Shown: positions 59,052 to 61,039, counted from the stretch's first letter. The stretch is DNA of 64,000 nucleotides from Piliocolobus tephrosceles (GCF_002776525.5 NC_045452.1:27244636-27308635), one strand, 5' to 3'. The notes: generated by a model not told the origin, from the letters alone. Numbers and translations are program-made.

Positions 59052-60046
59052 TTTTTGGACAGAGTCACACTGTGTCGCCCAGGCTGGAGTGCAATGGCGT
59101 GATCTCAGCTCACTGCAACTTCCACCTCCCAGGTTCAACCGATTCTCCTGCCTCAGCCTCCAGAGTAGCTGGGATTACAGGCTCACGCCACCACACCCGG
59201 CTAATTTTGGTATTATTAATAGAGACCTTCGCAAGTCCTCTGGCCTCTCCAGACCTCAGTTTCCCCAACTATAAAATGGGGATAGCAGCCATGTGCCATG
59301 GCTAAGCAAAGACGGTGTTGCCAGGAACTTAGCAAAAGCTCAGTAAACTGAGTCATCATCATCACTGCATTCCTGGGTAAACACTCCCTTGGATCCAATG
59401 GTGGTTCTGGCTGCTTGGAACCCATTACCCCCTCGACAGCTCCCTCTCACTTCAGCTTCGGAAGAGAAGGGAAAAGGGACGGGAGTGACCAGGGCCGAGG
59501 GCCAGAGCAGTCCCAGAAGCAGGAGTGAGGGCAGAGAACAGGGCCCGGGGCGGGACTGGGGCGGAGAGGAAGGGCCAGGACCCCCAGGGTGGGGGGCGAG
59601 GGTGGGCGCCCCAGGGTCGGGAGCCCCTGAGATGAAGGGCGAGGGCCGGGGCTGAGGTGGGGTGGGGTCCCCCAGGGTGTCGGACGAGGGTGGGGACCCG
59701 GGGGGGGCGGAGGGACAAGGGTCAGGACCTCTGAGGCGGAGGGCGAGGGCCAGGGCTGAGGTGGGATGACCGGCAGGGGCTGGGCCAGGGCCAGGCCAGG
59801 ATCCGGTCAGGGCCAGGACTGGAAGCGGAAGGCCGGCCAGGCGCCCGCAGCAGCCGCCCACACCCCACAAGCCACGTGTGGCCTGGACGCCTGGGACCGC
59901 GGACGCGCTCCGGTGGCGCCCTGAGCTGCTCAGTTACCAGAGCCATTGGGGCCGATGATGCAGGTGAACCTCCGGAAGGGGCCAATGACCTGGCGGCCCC
60001 GCCAGGACTTGAAGTTTTCCACCAGCAGCAGCTCCAGGTGGCCCAT
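271..60046 (-). CDS. SMC1B: SMC1B, meiosis-specific cohesin SMC subunit (gene overview, exons 1-23 of about 25)
   Basis: SMC1B pairs with SMC3 and a meiotic kleisin (REC8 or RAD21L) to form cohesin on meiotic chromosome axes, needed for sister cohesion, synapsis and telomere protection. Twenty-three coding exons were placed by translating the minus strand and matching GT/AG junctions to the known protein. They sum to 3495 nt, 1165 codons, with consistent phases and no stop. Order: N-terminal ATPase half with Walker A GPNGSGKS (residues 32-39), long coiled coil, hinge (about residues 516-690, with the GVISGG glycine turn), returning coiled coil, ABC signature LSGGE (1124-1128), Walker B FFVLDE (1148-1153). 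The D-loop and final 70 or so residues are off the left edge. The start ATG has a good context (GCGCCATGG). All catalytic motifs are kept, so I infer a functional gene. SMC1A is excluded by sequence and intron content. Confidence 0.97.
480..1520 (+). repeat. L2-like LINE remnant
   Basis: Pyrimidine-rich degraded sequence ending in the L2-type 3' block (short 'cccagtgcctgcagcagcacctgata' type motif near 1453-1480). Open frames in it are low-complexity relics. It fills intron 22 next to exon 23; no gene seen. Confidence 0.6.
1722..1927 (-). repeat. Old AluJ-like fragment
   Basis: Antisense Alu with many substitutions, ending abruptly at 'gttgcccagg'. Confidence 0.85.
2266..2398 (+). repeat. 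Alu monomer fragment (FLAM-like)
   Basis: Single left-arm-like unit ending in an A-rich tail. Confidence 0.75.
2607..2758 (-). CDS. SMC1B: SMC1B coding exon 22 (ABC signature)
   Basis: Residues 1092-1141 plus two bases of Ser1142 (152 nt): AFLSPENPEEPYLEGISYNC then PMDNLSGGEKCVAALALLF. LSGGE is the ABC ATPase signature (residues 1124-1128), which contacts the ATP bound by the partner head. Acceptor GTTTCAG; donor GTAAGG. Confidence 0.97.
3141..3466 (+). repeat. Alu with AAG-rich tail
   Basis: Full-length sense Alu whose tail has become (AAG)n and A-runs. Confidence 0.93.
3838..4030 (+). repeat. MIR-like SINE
   Basis: Contains the MIR core 'gatgaagaaacagacccagagagg' type region in degraded form, next to exon 21. 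Confidence 0.55.
4136..4290 (-). CDS. SMC1B: SMC1B coding exon 21
   Basis: Residues 1040-1091 (155 nt): AFEASRKEARMCRQEFEQVK KRRYDLFTQCFEHVS...NNSAQ. The 'F..VK..R...F..CF.HV' block precedes the C-lobe of the ATPase head in SMC1. Acceptor TCTTAG; donor CAA|GTATGT. Confidence 0.95.
4532..4820 (-). repeat. Alu (AluS-like)
   Basis: Full-length antisense Alu in intron 20. Confidence 0.95.
5087..5243 (-). CDS. SMC1B: SMC1B coding exon 20
   Basis: Residues 988-1039 plus one base (157 nt): ALQSDQEIEAHLRLLLQQVA...APNLRALENLKTVRDKFQE. The 'APN..A...L' motif is the conserved return to the C-terminal head in SMC proteins. Acceptor ATAATAG; donor GTAAAA. Confidence 0.95.
5244..5922 (-). other. Intron 19 segment with FRAM-like Alu monomer
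   Basis: Mostly unclassified sequence. An antisense Alu monomer with a degenerate left end lies at about 5625-5728. No gene is apparent. Confidence 0.6.
5923..6222 (+). repeat. Alu
   Basis: Full-length sense Alu with a tail of A and C. It forms an inverted pair with the antisense Alu 90 bp to the right. Confidence 0.95.
6309..6604 (-). repeat. Alu
   Basis: Full-length antisense Alu, partner of the inverted pair with 5923-6222. Confidence 0.95.
6866..7625 (-). repeat. ERV1-type LTR, antisense, split by an Alu
   Basis: Begins with the reverse complement of the LTR end seen at 22300-22360 ('tgagataggtctcagtcaat') and continues to a region matching, in reverse, the LTR start at 53967. An Alu interrupts it at about 7159-7458. 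Confidence 0.65.
7159..7458 (-). repeat. Alu inside an LTR
   Basis: Antisense Alu with matching 'gatacttaattttt' on both sides as target-site duplication. Confidence 0.93.
7626..9111. repeat. Intron 19 stretch with an unnamed interspersed repeat
   Basis: About 8280-8960 has the character of a high-copy primate repeat with LTR-like features that I recognise but cannot name. 7626-8280 shows nothing identifiable. No gene seen. Confidence 0.4.
9112..9210 (-). CDS. SMC1B: SMC1B coding exon 19
   Basis: Residues 955-987 (33 codons): MGTEAESTQATIDIYEKEEA then FKVDYSSLNEDLK, an acidic low-similarity linker in the descending coiled coil. Acceptor TTTCAG; donor GTAATG. Confidence 0.94.
9211..10234. 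other. SMC1B intron 18, nothing recognised
   Basis: No Alu, LTR or conserved coding signal was found in this 1-kb intron. Confidence 0.5.
10235..10388 (-). CDS. SMC1B: SMC1B coding exon 18
   Basis: Residues 903-954 (154 nt): EVGKLQKEVVITQTSLEQKR...SLDDIIEVE. It ends with an acidic stretch. Acceptor ATTACAG; donor GTATTC. Confidence 0.95.
11004..11124 (+). repeat. Alu left-arm fragment
   Basis: Degraded sense Alu monomer with A-tail. 10389-11003 shows no recognisable element. Confidence 0.8.
11398..11700 (+). repeat. MIR split by a short Alu fragment
   Basis: MIR-type core ('gatgaggaaattaagat...gcagagctgggat') on both sides of a 56-bp antisense Alu 5' fragment at 11461-11516. Confidence 0.7.
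11812..12150 (+). repeat. Alu with (AC)n in its central linker
   Basis: Full-length sense Alu. The A-rich linker between arms has been replaced by an expanded CA repeat at 11946-11991. Confidence 0.93.
11946..11991 (+). repeat. (AC)n microsatellite
   Basis: About 23 uninterrupted AC units, therefore likely length-polymorphic. Confidence 0.97.
12352..12497 (-). CDS. SMC1B: SMC1B coding exon 17
   Basis: Residues 855-902 plus two bases of Arg903 (146 nt): AEENCLQIVNELMAKQQQLK...KKFLAVD, coiled coil. Acceptor TTCAG; donor GTAATT. Confidence 0.94.
12929..12994 (+). repeat. 42-bp partial tandem duplication
   Basis: 'ctacctccctgctagggcgt' starts at 12929 and again at 12971; the second unit is partial. 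Confidence 0.9.
13288..13589 (-). repeat. AluY, Old World monkey type
   Basis: Young antisense Alu flanked by perfect TAAGTATTTCTT direct repeats. Confidence 0.95.
13723..13864 (-). CDS. SMC1B: SMC1B coding exon 16
   Basis: Residues 807-854 (142 nt): LEFEKQKTRLNIQLEYSRNQ...DIDHLKK, descending coiled coil. Acceptor ATACTAG; donor GTAATT. Confidence 0.94.
14240..14541 (-). repeat. AluY
   Basis: Young antisense Alu with 'ccagatctcagctcactgca' and gcttgagcc variants typical of cercopithecid Alus. Confidence 0.94.
14558..14870 (+). repeat. Alu
   Basis: Sense Alu starting 16 bp after the antisense AluY, giving a close inverted pair. Confidence 0.93.
15041..15333 (-). repeat. Alu
   Basis: Full-length antisense Alu. 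Confidence 0.94.
15457..15554 (+). repeat. 49-bp tandem duplication
   Basis: Two adjacent copies (15457-15505, 15506-15554) starting 'cctctacacaccct', differing at one base (g/a). Confidence 0.95.
15627..15862 (+). repeat. MIR
   Basis: MIR core including 'cagatgagaagatcaaggaa' and 'ttgcccaaggctac' segments. Confidence 0.75.
16060..16318 (-). repeat. AluY with internal deletion
   Basis: Antisense Alu lacking part of the 'gtatttttagtagagacggg' region (the sequence jumps from 'gctgattttttg' to 'ttagccagg'). Confidence 0.92.
16436..16542 (-). CDS. SMC1B: SMC1B coding exon 15
   Basis: Residues 772-806 plus two bases of Arg807 (107 nt): VEDDIFQHFCEEIGVENIRE...EIDQK. The VEDDIFQHFCEEIGV segment is conserved in SMC1 proteins. 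The acceptor (TTTAAAAG) has a poor pyrimidine tract. The assembly gap begins about 100 bp upstream in transcript order. Donor GTATTT. Confidence 0.93.
16602..16961 (-). repeat. Alu containing the assembly gap
   Basis: Poly-T (16602-16644), then N, then an antisense Alu body. 'aagaaatatataatctt' flanks both ends as target-site duplication. Confidence 0.92.
16645..16744. other. Assembly gap (100 N)
   Basis: Exactly 100 N, directly after a long poly-T run and before the body of an antisense Alu. The gap replaces the 5' part of the antisense Alu sequence; its true length is unknown. It lies in SMC1B intron 14, about 100 bp from exon 15. Confidence 0.98.
16962..18334. repeat. Intron 14 sequence with a possible L3/CR1 remnant
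   Basis: About 17600-17990 resembles an old CR1/L3 segment ('taacctggaaaagagata'). The rest is unclassified AT-rich sequence without coding signal. Confidence 0.4.
18335..18451 (-). CDS. SMC1B: SMC1B coding exon 14
   Basis: Residues 733-771 (39 codons): EQSQLQSELLNIESQCTML...FQEKIDK, coiled coil. Acceptor TTGCTAG. The donor AAG|GTCATA departs from GTRAGT at +3, +4, +5 and +6, the weakest donor I saw in the gene. Protein continuity with exon 15 (IDK-VEDD) supports it. Confidence 0.92.
18655..18922 (+). repeat. Degraded Alu
   Basis: Sense Alu with small deletions between exons 14 and 13. Confidence 0.88.
19017..19154 (-). CDS. SMC1B: SMC1B coding exon 13
   Basis: Residues 687-732 (46 codons): DLMKTLRKETDLKQIQTLVQ...KKKHLVAFYR. 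The last codon is CGG directly before the GTAATA donor. From memory human has Gln there, which would be a CAG to CGG change touching the -2 base of the splice site. Confidence 0.94.
19450..20188 (+). repeat. ERV1-type LTR, 3' part, split by AluY
   Basis: The segment after the Alu carries 'ccaaggtacatctgacatgt', TATAAAA-like and AATAAA signals and ends 'tttggtttaca', parallel to the LTR at 21891-22362. The 5' limit is unclear. Confidence 0.6.
19567..19878 (-). repeat. AluY
   Basis: Young antisense Alu with a long poly-T, inserted in the LTR. Confidence 0.94.
20189..21890 (+). repeat. Possible ERV internal remnant
   Basis: AT-rich sequence between two related LTRs, ending in a polypurine tract (21873-21890, 'aaaaagaaaaggggggaaa' region) immediately before the second LTR. 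No open gag, pol or env frame is visible; any proviral genes are deleted or decayed. Confidence 0.5.
21891..22362 (+). repeat. ERV1-type LTR (MER4/LTR8-like group)
   Basis: Runs from TGTGAAAGG to GGGTTCACA (472 bp), with TATAAAA at 22220-22226 and AATAAA at 22312-22317. A polypurine tract directly before it marks it as the 3' LTR of a plus-oriented provirus. The family name is uncertain. Confidence 0.75.
23586..23611. repeat. (TA)n microsatellite
   Basis: About 13 TA units followed by a T-run. Confidence 0.95.
24254..24553 (+). repeat. Alu
   Basis: Full-length sense Alu inside L1 sequence. Confidence 0.94.
24598..24727 (-). repeat. Alu monomer (FRAM-like)
   Basis: Antisense right-arm-like unit only. 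Confidence 0.8.
24748..24960 (-). repeat. AluJ fragment
   Basis: Old antisense Alu truncated at 'gttgcccagtct'. Confidence 0.85.
25345..25510 (+). repeat. MIR
   Basis: Contains 'tattgagcacttattgttct' and 'tgatgaggaaactaaagc', the MIR head and core. Confidence 0.8.
25912..26107 (-). repeat. Alu fragment
   Basis: Antisense Alu ending abruptly at 'ttcactatgttg'. Confidence 0.88.
26669..26962 (+). repeat. AluJ
   Basis: Old sense Alu; 'gagttcaagaccagcctcgt' and 'ttgagcccaggagttcaagg' features. Confidence 0.9.
26975..27101 (-). repeat. Alu fragment
   Basis: Antisense right portion of an Alu. Confidence 0.85.
27102..28080. other. Intron 12 stretch, nothing recognised
   Basis: Non-repetitive by eye; no exon or conserved frame found. 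Confidence 0.45.
28080..28640 (+). repeat. Old L1 3' remnant
   Basis: Segments such as 'gtgatggttatgtgactatg' and 'tatggtatataaattatatt' are typical of L1M 3' ends. It resembles the block at 57700-58085. Confidence 0.65.
28845..29143 (+). repeat. Alu
   Basis: Full-length sense Alu about 300 bp from exon 12. Confidence 0.95.
29440..29586 (-). CDS. SMC1B: SMC1B coding exon 12 (hinge glycine turn)
   Basis: Residues 638-686 (49 codons). TVALDGTLFLKSGVISGG contains the conserved hinge glycines, followed by SSDLKYKARYWDEKELKNL, where the descending coiled coil begins. Acceptor TTACAG; donor GTAAAT. Confidence 0.96.
30148..30444 (+). repeat. AluY
   Basis: Young sense Alu with a perfect 10-bp duplication AATCATTATA at 30138-30147 and 30446-30455. 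Confidence 0.96.
30456..30731 (-). repeat. L1-derived segment
   Basis: Resembles the antisense L1 3' region ('tttgccatgcagaaactctt'). Confidence 0.5.
30732..31039 (+). repeat. Alu
   Basis: Full-length sense Alu; tail has decayed to A and G. Confidence 0.94.
31040..32279. other. Intron 11 stretch, mostly unclassified
   Basis: AT-rich; the first 250 bp may be more L1. No coding signal. Confidence 0.4.
32280..32470 (+). repeat. MIR
   Basis: 'atttgccaggcactataata' head and 'gatgagaaaactaaaactag' core. Confidence 0.8.
33126..33305 (-). CDS. SMC1B: SMC1B coding exon 11 (hinge)
   Basis: Residues 578-637 (60 codons): IKPINERLRELKGCKMVIDV...FVCGNGLVCETVEEARHIA, the middle of the hinge. Acceptor CTTTAG; donor GTAAGA. 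Confidence 0.95.
33426..33740 (+). repeat. Alu
   Basis: Sense Alu with an A/C tail, 120 bp downstream of an exon 11 splice site; 'acagtatgta' duplicates on both sides. Confidence 0.93.
33798..34066 (+). repeat. AluY with internal deletion
   Basis: Young sense Alu with 13-bp duplications AAGAACATGATGA at 33785-33797 and 34067-34079. It lacks about 30 bp after 'gtgcctgta'. Confidence 0.95.
34315..34635 (+). repeat. Alu with (AAAAC)n tail
   Basis: Sense Alu whose tail is a CAAAA microsatellite. Confidence 0.93.
35105..35690 (+). repeat. MIR split by Alu
   Basis: MIR head at 35105-35257 and tail at 35580-35690, separated by a sense Alu (35258-35575) with GAAAAATTAAGAATA duplications. Confidence 0.75.
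36260..36445 (-). CDS. SMC1B: SMC1B coding exon 10 (hinge)
   Basis: Residues 516-577 (62 codons): FGRLLDLCHPIHKKYQLAVT...FLALDYLD. The pattern 'GR..DLC.P...KY..AVTK..G' is the SMC1-type hinge domain through which SMC1B dimerises with SMC3. Acceptor GCTAAG; donor GTAAGA. Confidence 0.95.
36972..37268 (+). repeat. Alu
   Basis: Full-length sense Alu; 'ggaaggatttcca' flanks both sides as target-site duplication. Confidence 0.94.
37640..37762 (-). repeat. FRAM-like Alu monomer
   Basis: Antisense single unit in AT-rich intron 9 sequence; surrounding 37270-38560 shows nothing else recognisable. Confidence 0.75.
38562..38832 (-). repeat. Alu, 3'-truncated
   Basis: Antisense Alu ending at 'gggattatag' without the final 20 bp. 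Confidence 0.92.
39083..39122. repeat. (TG)n microsatellite
   Basis: TG repeat with two TATG interruptions. Confidence 0.95.
39337..39622 (-). repeat. Alu
   Basis: Full-length antisense Alu, moderately diverged. Confidence 0.93.
40252..40459 (-). CDS. SMC1B: SMC1B coding exon 9
   Basis: Residues 446-515 (208 nt): DCLKEKKQQEETLVDEIEKT...EHLKRLYPDSV. It is the end of the ascending coiled coil and the entry to the hinge. Acceptor TTGTAG; donor GTAATG. Confidence 0.95.
40659..41265 (+). repeat. Two tandem Alus between exons 9 and 8
   Basis: Sense Alus at about 40659-40960 and 40975-41265, both older (AluS/J-like). The second ends 40 bp from exon 8. Confidence 0.92.
41305..41387 (-). CDS. SMC1B: SMC1B coding exon 8
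   Basis: Residues 419-445 plus two bases of Met446 (83 nt), the shortest complete middle exon: GNLKQIKEQIEDHKKRIEKL then EEYTKTC. Donor GTAGGT, phase 2. Confidence 0.94.
41678..41722. repeat. Shortened MADE1 (mini-mariner)
   Basis: A 45-bp near-palindrome from TTAGGTTGGTGCAAAAGTA to TACTTTTGCAACAACCTAA, the Hsmar1/MADE1 terminal inverted repeats with most of the centre missing, in a TA-rich target. Intact MADE1 is about 80 bp. Confidence 0.9.
42196..42480 (+). repeat. Alu
   Basis: Sense Alu with an (AAT)n tail. Confidence 0.94.
42968..43108 (-). CDS. SMC1B: SMC1B coding exon 7
   Basis: Residues 372-418 (47 whole codons): LDRYKELKEQVRKK...EKRRHGEVQ, part of the N-terminal coiled coil. Acceptor TATGCAG; donor GTATCT. 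Confidence 0.95.
43328..43405 (-). repeat. Alu fragment
   Basis: Short antisense piece starting 'gctctgttgcccagg'. Confidence 0.8.
43658..43944 (-). repeat. AluY
   Basis: Young antisense Alu flanked by TGATAATCTT; a small deletion removes 'ttagccaggatg'. Confidence 0.95.
44309..45727 (+). repeat. Solo ERV LTR, family uncertain (ERV1-like)
   Basis: Starts near TGATAGCAGCAGG and ends near ATCCTGCA, with TATAAAAG at 44623-44630 and AATAAA at 44726-44731. The 4-bp ATGA duplication at the host Alu fits ERV1. No internal proviral genes. Contains the Alu at 45420-45716. Confidence 0.75.
45420..45716 (+). repeat. Alu inside the LTR
   Basis: Sense Alu flanked by ATCCTGCATC on both sides. Confidence 0.94.
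45966..46224 (-). CDS. SMC1B: SMC1B coding exon 6
   Basis: Residues 285-371 (259 nt), coiled coil: SLETLLNQ...KKLDVAKKSIKDSEKQCSK...DIELEASQ. Heptad-rich and highly charged. Acceptor TTTCAG; donor GTAAAA. It completes the Lys codon split with exon 5. Confidence 0.95.
46270..48045 (+). repeat. Old L1 3' UTR-type remnant
   Basis: Continuous L1M-like 3' sequence in intron 5 with no open frame. Its terminal segment resumes after later insertions at about 49043-49115 ('tctaaaaatattccaaagta'). Confidence 0.6.
48046..48723 (+). repeat. ERV LTR inserted in L1
   Basis: Ends in 'gggtattaccccaaacaaca' and has ATTAAA near 48629; typical ERV1 LTR appearance. The 5' boundary is approximate and the family is unnamed. 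A 76-codon open frame here is chance. Confidence 0.6.
48756..49046 (-). repeat. AluY
   Basis: Antisense Alu flanked by 'tatactat' duplications, between the LTR and the end of the L1. Confidence 0.94.
49199..49522 (+). repeat. AluY abutting SMC1B exon 5 donor
   Basis: Young Old World monkey-type AluY (gagatccggccactgcactc) with a tail of AAAT/AAAAT units. Target-site duplications AAAAACTCACTTTA lie at 49185-49198 and 49523-49536; the second overlaps the exon 5 splice donor. Confidence 0.96.
49533..49771 (-). CDS. SMC1B: SMC1B coding exon 5
   Basis: Residues 206-284 plus two bases of Lys285 (239 nt). Coiled coil from AERYQSLLEELKMNKIQL to LQQTEKELK. The 5' splice site is AAA|GTGAGT. This site and the last four exonic bases lie inside the 3' copy of an AluY target-site duplication (49523-49536), so the donor is directly followed by the U-rich complement of an Alu A-tail. 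Confidence 0.95.
49772..50572. other. Intron 4 stretch, nothing recognised
   Basis: No repeat or exon identified. Confidence 0.4.
50573..51000 (+). repeat. MIR/L2-like repeat split by AluJ
   Basis: 'actatgtgccaggtgctggt' head before, and 'gctctcatgcagtttatatt' after, an old antisense Alu at 50664-50950. Confidence 0.65.
51118..51430 (-). repeat. Alu
   Basis: Antisense Alu with a 27-T tract and 'cagagaggttttt'-type flanking. Confidence 0.94.
51540..52075 (+). repeat. ERV1-type LTR
   Basis: Shares 'actctttcaaccaactgcca', 'ctgatgtcttatagcctcta' and TATA-like segments with the LTR at 19450-20188; ends near 'gactctttgttgaca'. Confidence 0.6.
52620..53070 (+). repeat. hAT-Charlie-like DNA transposon remnant
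   Basis: Starts 'gggagtccttgaaagcaaaa' and ends 'ctccttggggtcctcaataa' with a 3' piece 'gagaatccagctgtctttta'. This matches ends of a Charlie-group element with the transposase mostly deleted. Confidence 0.65.
53328..53531 (-). CDS. SMC1B: SMC1B coding exon 4
   Basis: Residues 138-205 (68 whole codons): GTVESISLKKPKERTQFFEEIS and onward into charged KKRKLQKADEDAQFNF, the exit from the head and the start of the N-terminal coiled coil. Donor GTAAGA. The intron to exon 3 is only 89 bp, the shortest in the gene. Confidence 0.95.
53621..53733 (-). CDS. SMC1B: SMC1B coding exon 3
   Basis: Residues 100-137 (113 nt) reading GGCSEFHFDDNLVSRS...CLVFQ, the N-lobe of the head including the Q-loop-side segment that ends in VFQ. 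Acceptor TTTTAG; donor GTAAGT, a perfect consensus. It ends on a whole codon. Confidence 0.95.
53967..54915 (+). repeat. ERV1-type LTR split by Alu
   Basis: Starts TGTAAAAGGAAAATAAATCT, almost identical to the LTR start at 21891, and contains an (AAC)n tract at 54091-54115. An old antisense Alu interrupts it at about 54331-54614. It lies in SMC1B intron 2. Confidence 0.7.
55256..55444 (-). CDS. SMC1B: SMC1B coding exon 2
   Basis: Residues 37-99 (189 nt). It completes Walker A with GKSNVMDALSF and continues MGEKTANLRVKNIQELIHG, typical of the SMC1 head domain. Acceptor ...CCCCAG; donor GTATTT, phase 1. Intron 1 upstream is about 4.5 kb and holds four tandem Alus and GC-rich repeats. Confidence 0.96.
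55829..56145 (+). repeat. Alu
   Basis: Sense Alu with a (TAAA)n tail. Confidence 0.94.
56150..56950. other. Intron 1 stretch, unclassified
   Basis: Possibly an old LTR or L1 tail; no secure match and no exon. Confidence 0.35.
56952..57250 (+). repeat. Alu
   Basis: Full-length sense Alu. Confidence 0.94.
57690..58085 (+). repeat. L1M-type 3' end
   Basis: 'ctgatgaatggataaacaaa', 'tggtgatgatggttgcacaa' and 'ccactgaacagtgcatttta' are classic old L1 3' segments. Confidence 0.75.
58105..59225 (-). repeat. Four Alus head-to-tail
   Basis: Antisense Alus at about 58105-58402, 58407-58702, 58740-59020 and 59044-59225 (last one truncated), with a (TA)n at 59021-59042 between the third and fourth. 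They occupy SMC1B intron 1 next to the promoter. Confidence 0.94.
59232..59350 (-). repeat. MIR
   Basis: Reverse-complement MIR core 'gacctcagtttccccaacta' and 'aaatggggatagcag'. Confidence 0.8.
59587..59714 (+). other. G-run clusters with G-quadruplex pattern
   Basis: At least three sets of four G-runs of three or more with short loops on the plus strand: 59587-59606, 59643-59667 and 59688-59714. They sit in degenerate GC-rich repeats (similar units start near 59627 and 59731, about 104 bp apart) in SMC1B intron 1. Confidence 0.6.
59873..59878. promoter_or_regulatory. E-box CACGTG in SMC1B intron 1
   Basis: Palindromic CACGTG 60 bp inside intron 1. Together with the E2F-like site it resembles the E-box plus E2F pairing of germline genes repressed by the MGA/E2F6 polycomb complex (PRC1.6). 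Function is inferred only. Confidence 0.4.
59938..60046 (-). CDS. SMC1B: SMC1B coding exon 1
   Basis: Residues 1-36 plus the first base of Gly37. It begins MGHLELLLVENFKSW and ends inside Walker A (GPNGS, then G split). The donor is GTAACT. From memory human has Ala at position 2; here the codon is GGC (Gly). The exon sits in a CpG-rich block. The 5' UTR extends to higher coordinates and its start cannot be fixed from sequence alone. Confidence 0.96.
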
Positions 60047-60095
60047 GGCGCCACCCTCCGCGCCTCACCCGCCTCCTCAAGCGCCCGCGGAAAAA

Positions 60096-60104
60096 GCGCG
60101 GGAA
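60096..60104 (+). promoter_or_regulatory. E2F-type site in the shared promoter
   Basis: GCGCGGGAA preceded by five A, a near-consensus E2F element (TTTSSCGC on the other strand). It lies about 50 bp upstream of the SMC1B ATG. Mouse work named Smc1b among germline genes silenced in somatic cells through E2F6 (established, from memory); binding here is inferred. Confidence 0.55.
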
Positions 60105-60156
60105 GGGATTCGCCAAGTGTCGCGAGAAGAGAGCGAGTCGCGGGGAGCGCTGAGTC

Positions 60157-60169
60157 GTTCCTTAGCAAC
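60157..60169 (+). promoter_or_regulatory. X-box-like RFX site
   Basis: GTTCCTTAGCAAC. The right half AGCAAC fits RGYAAC exactly; the left half is degenerate against GTNRCC. RFX factors drive ciliary and spermatid flagellar genes, which fits RIBC2. It lies about 210 bp upstream of the RIBC2 ATG. Confidence 0.5.
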
Positions 60170-60381
60170 GAGTTGTTGACATTTCCGAGGGAGCGGGAGC
60201 GTCAGCACCTCTGAGGCGTCGCTGGGAGCCGGACAGAAAACTGTGCTGCAGGCTTGTCTTTCTCCGGCCCGACCCAGGGAGCCAACCTCCCCTCTGCTAC
60301 AGCTTGCTTATTTTCGTCGTCTGTTCTCCTGATCCTGCGTGTTCTAAAAAACCCCTTAGGCTTTCCGTGGGTTTCCAGACC

Positions 60382-60495
60382 ATGGCGGTGGCGCTGCCCA
60401 AGGACTTGCGGCAGGACGCCAGCCTGGCCAAGAGGAGGCACGCGGAGCTGTGCAGGCAGAAGCGGGTCTTCAACGCCAGAAACAGGATCATTGGG
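60382..60495 (+). CDS. RIBC2: RIBC2 coding exon 1
   Basis: RIBC2 (RIB43A domain with coiled coils 2) belongs to the RIB43A family, filament-like proteins bound inside ciliary and flagellar doublet microtubules near the partition. The exon encodes 38 codons beginning MAVALPKDLRQDASLAKRRH and ending RNRIIG, followed by donor GTGAAA. The ATG has an optimal context (GACCATGG), and no other ATG occurs between about 60170 and it on this strand. It lies 335 bp from the divergent SMC1B start. The remaining exons beyond exon 2 are off the right edge. Confidence 0.95.
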
Positions 60496-60878
60496 GTGAA
60501 AGGGCAGGGGCCGGGACGGAGTTAGAGCGGCAGATGCGGGCGAGGGGCGGCGTGGAGGGGGAGAGGAGATGAGTTCTAGGATGAAACATCTGAGCCAGGA
60601 GGCTGCAAACGGCACCGGGTTTTGCAGGGGGAGAAGGAGGGTGAGGGGAGGAAGAATTCGATGCTTTGACCTTGCCAAAGGTGTGGGAGACCTTAGCAGG
60701 CCCAATAATGCTCCCTCTGGAGCTCGCCTGGAGTCCCCAGCGGTTCTCCTCCCCTGAGCCAGATTTTGTACAACTCGTATACAGTGGGGCAGAGATTAAA
60801 AATAATAATAAGTGGGATTGTTATTACTGAATAAAATTATCTGGCCCTAACCCTTCTCCCCTGTTTTTCCATTTATAG

Positions 60879-60960
60879 GGAGACACTGAAGCCTGGGATG
60901 TTCAAGTTCATGACCAGAAGATAAAAGAAGCCACTGAAAAAGCTAGACACGAAACCTTTG
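60879..60960 (+). CDS. RIBC2: RIBC2 coding exon 2
   Basis: Residues 39-65 plus one base of the next codon (82 nt): GDTEAWDVQVHDQKIKEATE then KARHETF. Acceptor TTTATAG; donor GTGAGC, phase 1. This is the N-terminal RIB43A coiled-coil region. I find no further RIBC2 exon up to 64000; intron 2 continues off the edge. Confidence 0.94.
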
Positions 60961-61039
60961 GTGAGCATTTCTTGAATGCTTATCTGTTGGTTTAGGATTG
61001 TGTGCCTTTAGACTCCAGTCTTCCCCACCGCCCACCCCC

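Larger units (their letters stand above)
60047..60381. promoter_or_regulatory. Bidirectional SMC1B/RIBC2 promoter and 5' UTRs
   Basis: A 335-bp interval separates the divergent start codons. It is CpG-rich, lacks a TATA box, and contains an E2F-like site, a TCGCGAGA element (60120-60127) and an X-box-like site. CpG-rich TATA-less bidirectional promoters are common for human gene pairs. Exact transcription starts cannot be read from sequence. Confidence 0.85.
59400..60620. other. CpG island
   Basis: Sharp rise in G+C and CpG density against AT-rich flanks, covering SMC1B exon 1, the intergenic interval and RIBC2 exon 1. Boundaries are judged by eye. Confidence 0.8.

Noticed and set aside
59340..59870. 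Minus-strand open frame of 176 codons rich in Pro, Ala and Gly
   Set aside because: A consequence of CpG-island base composition and GC-rich repeats; no recognisable domain, and the SMC1B model places intron 1 here.
59722..60168. Minus-strand open frame of 148 codons across SMC1B exon 1
   Set aside because: A different frame from the SMC1B start codon and low-complexity; shadow of the promoter region.
60202..60705. Minus-strand open frame of 167 codons opposite RIBC2 exon 1
   Set aside because: It is the shadow of RIBC2 exon 1 and GC-rich flanks; no family resemblance.
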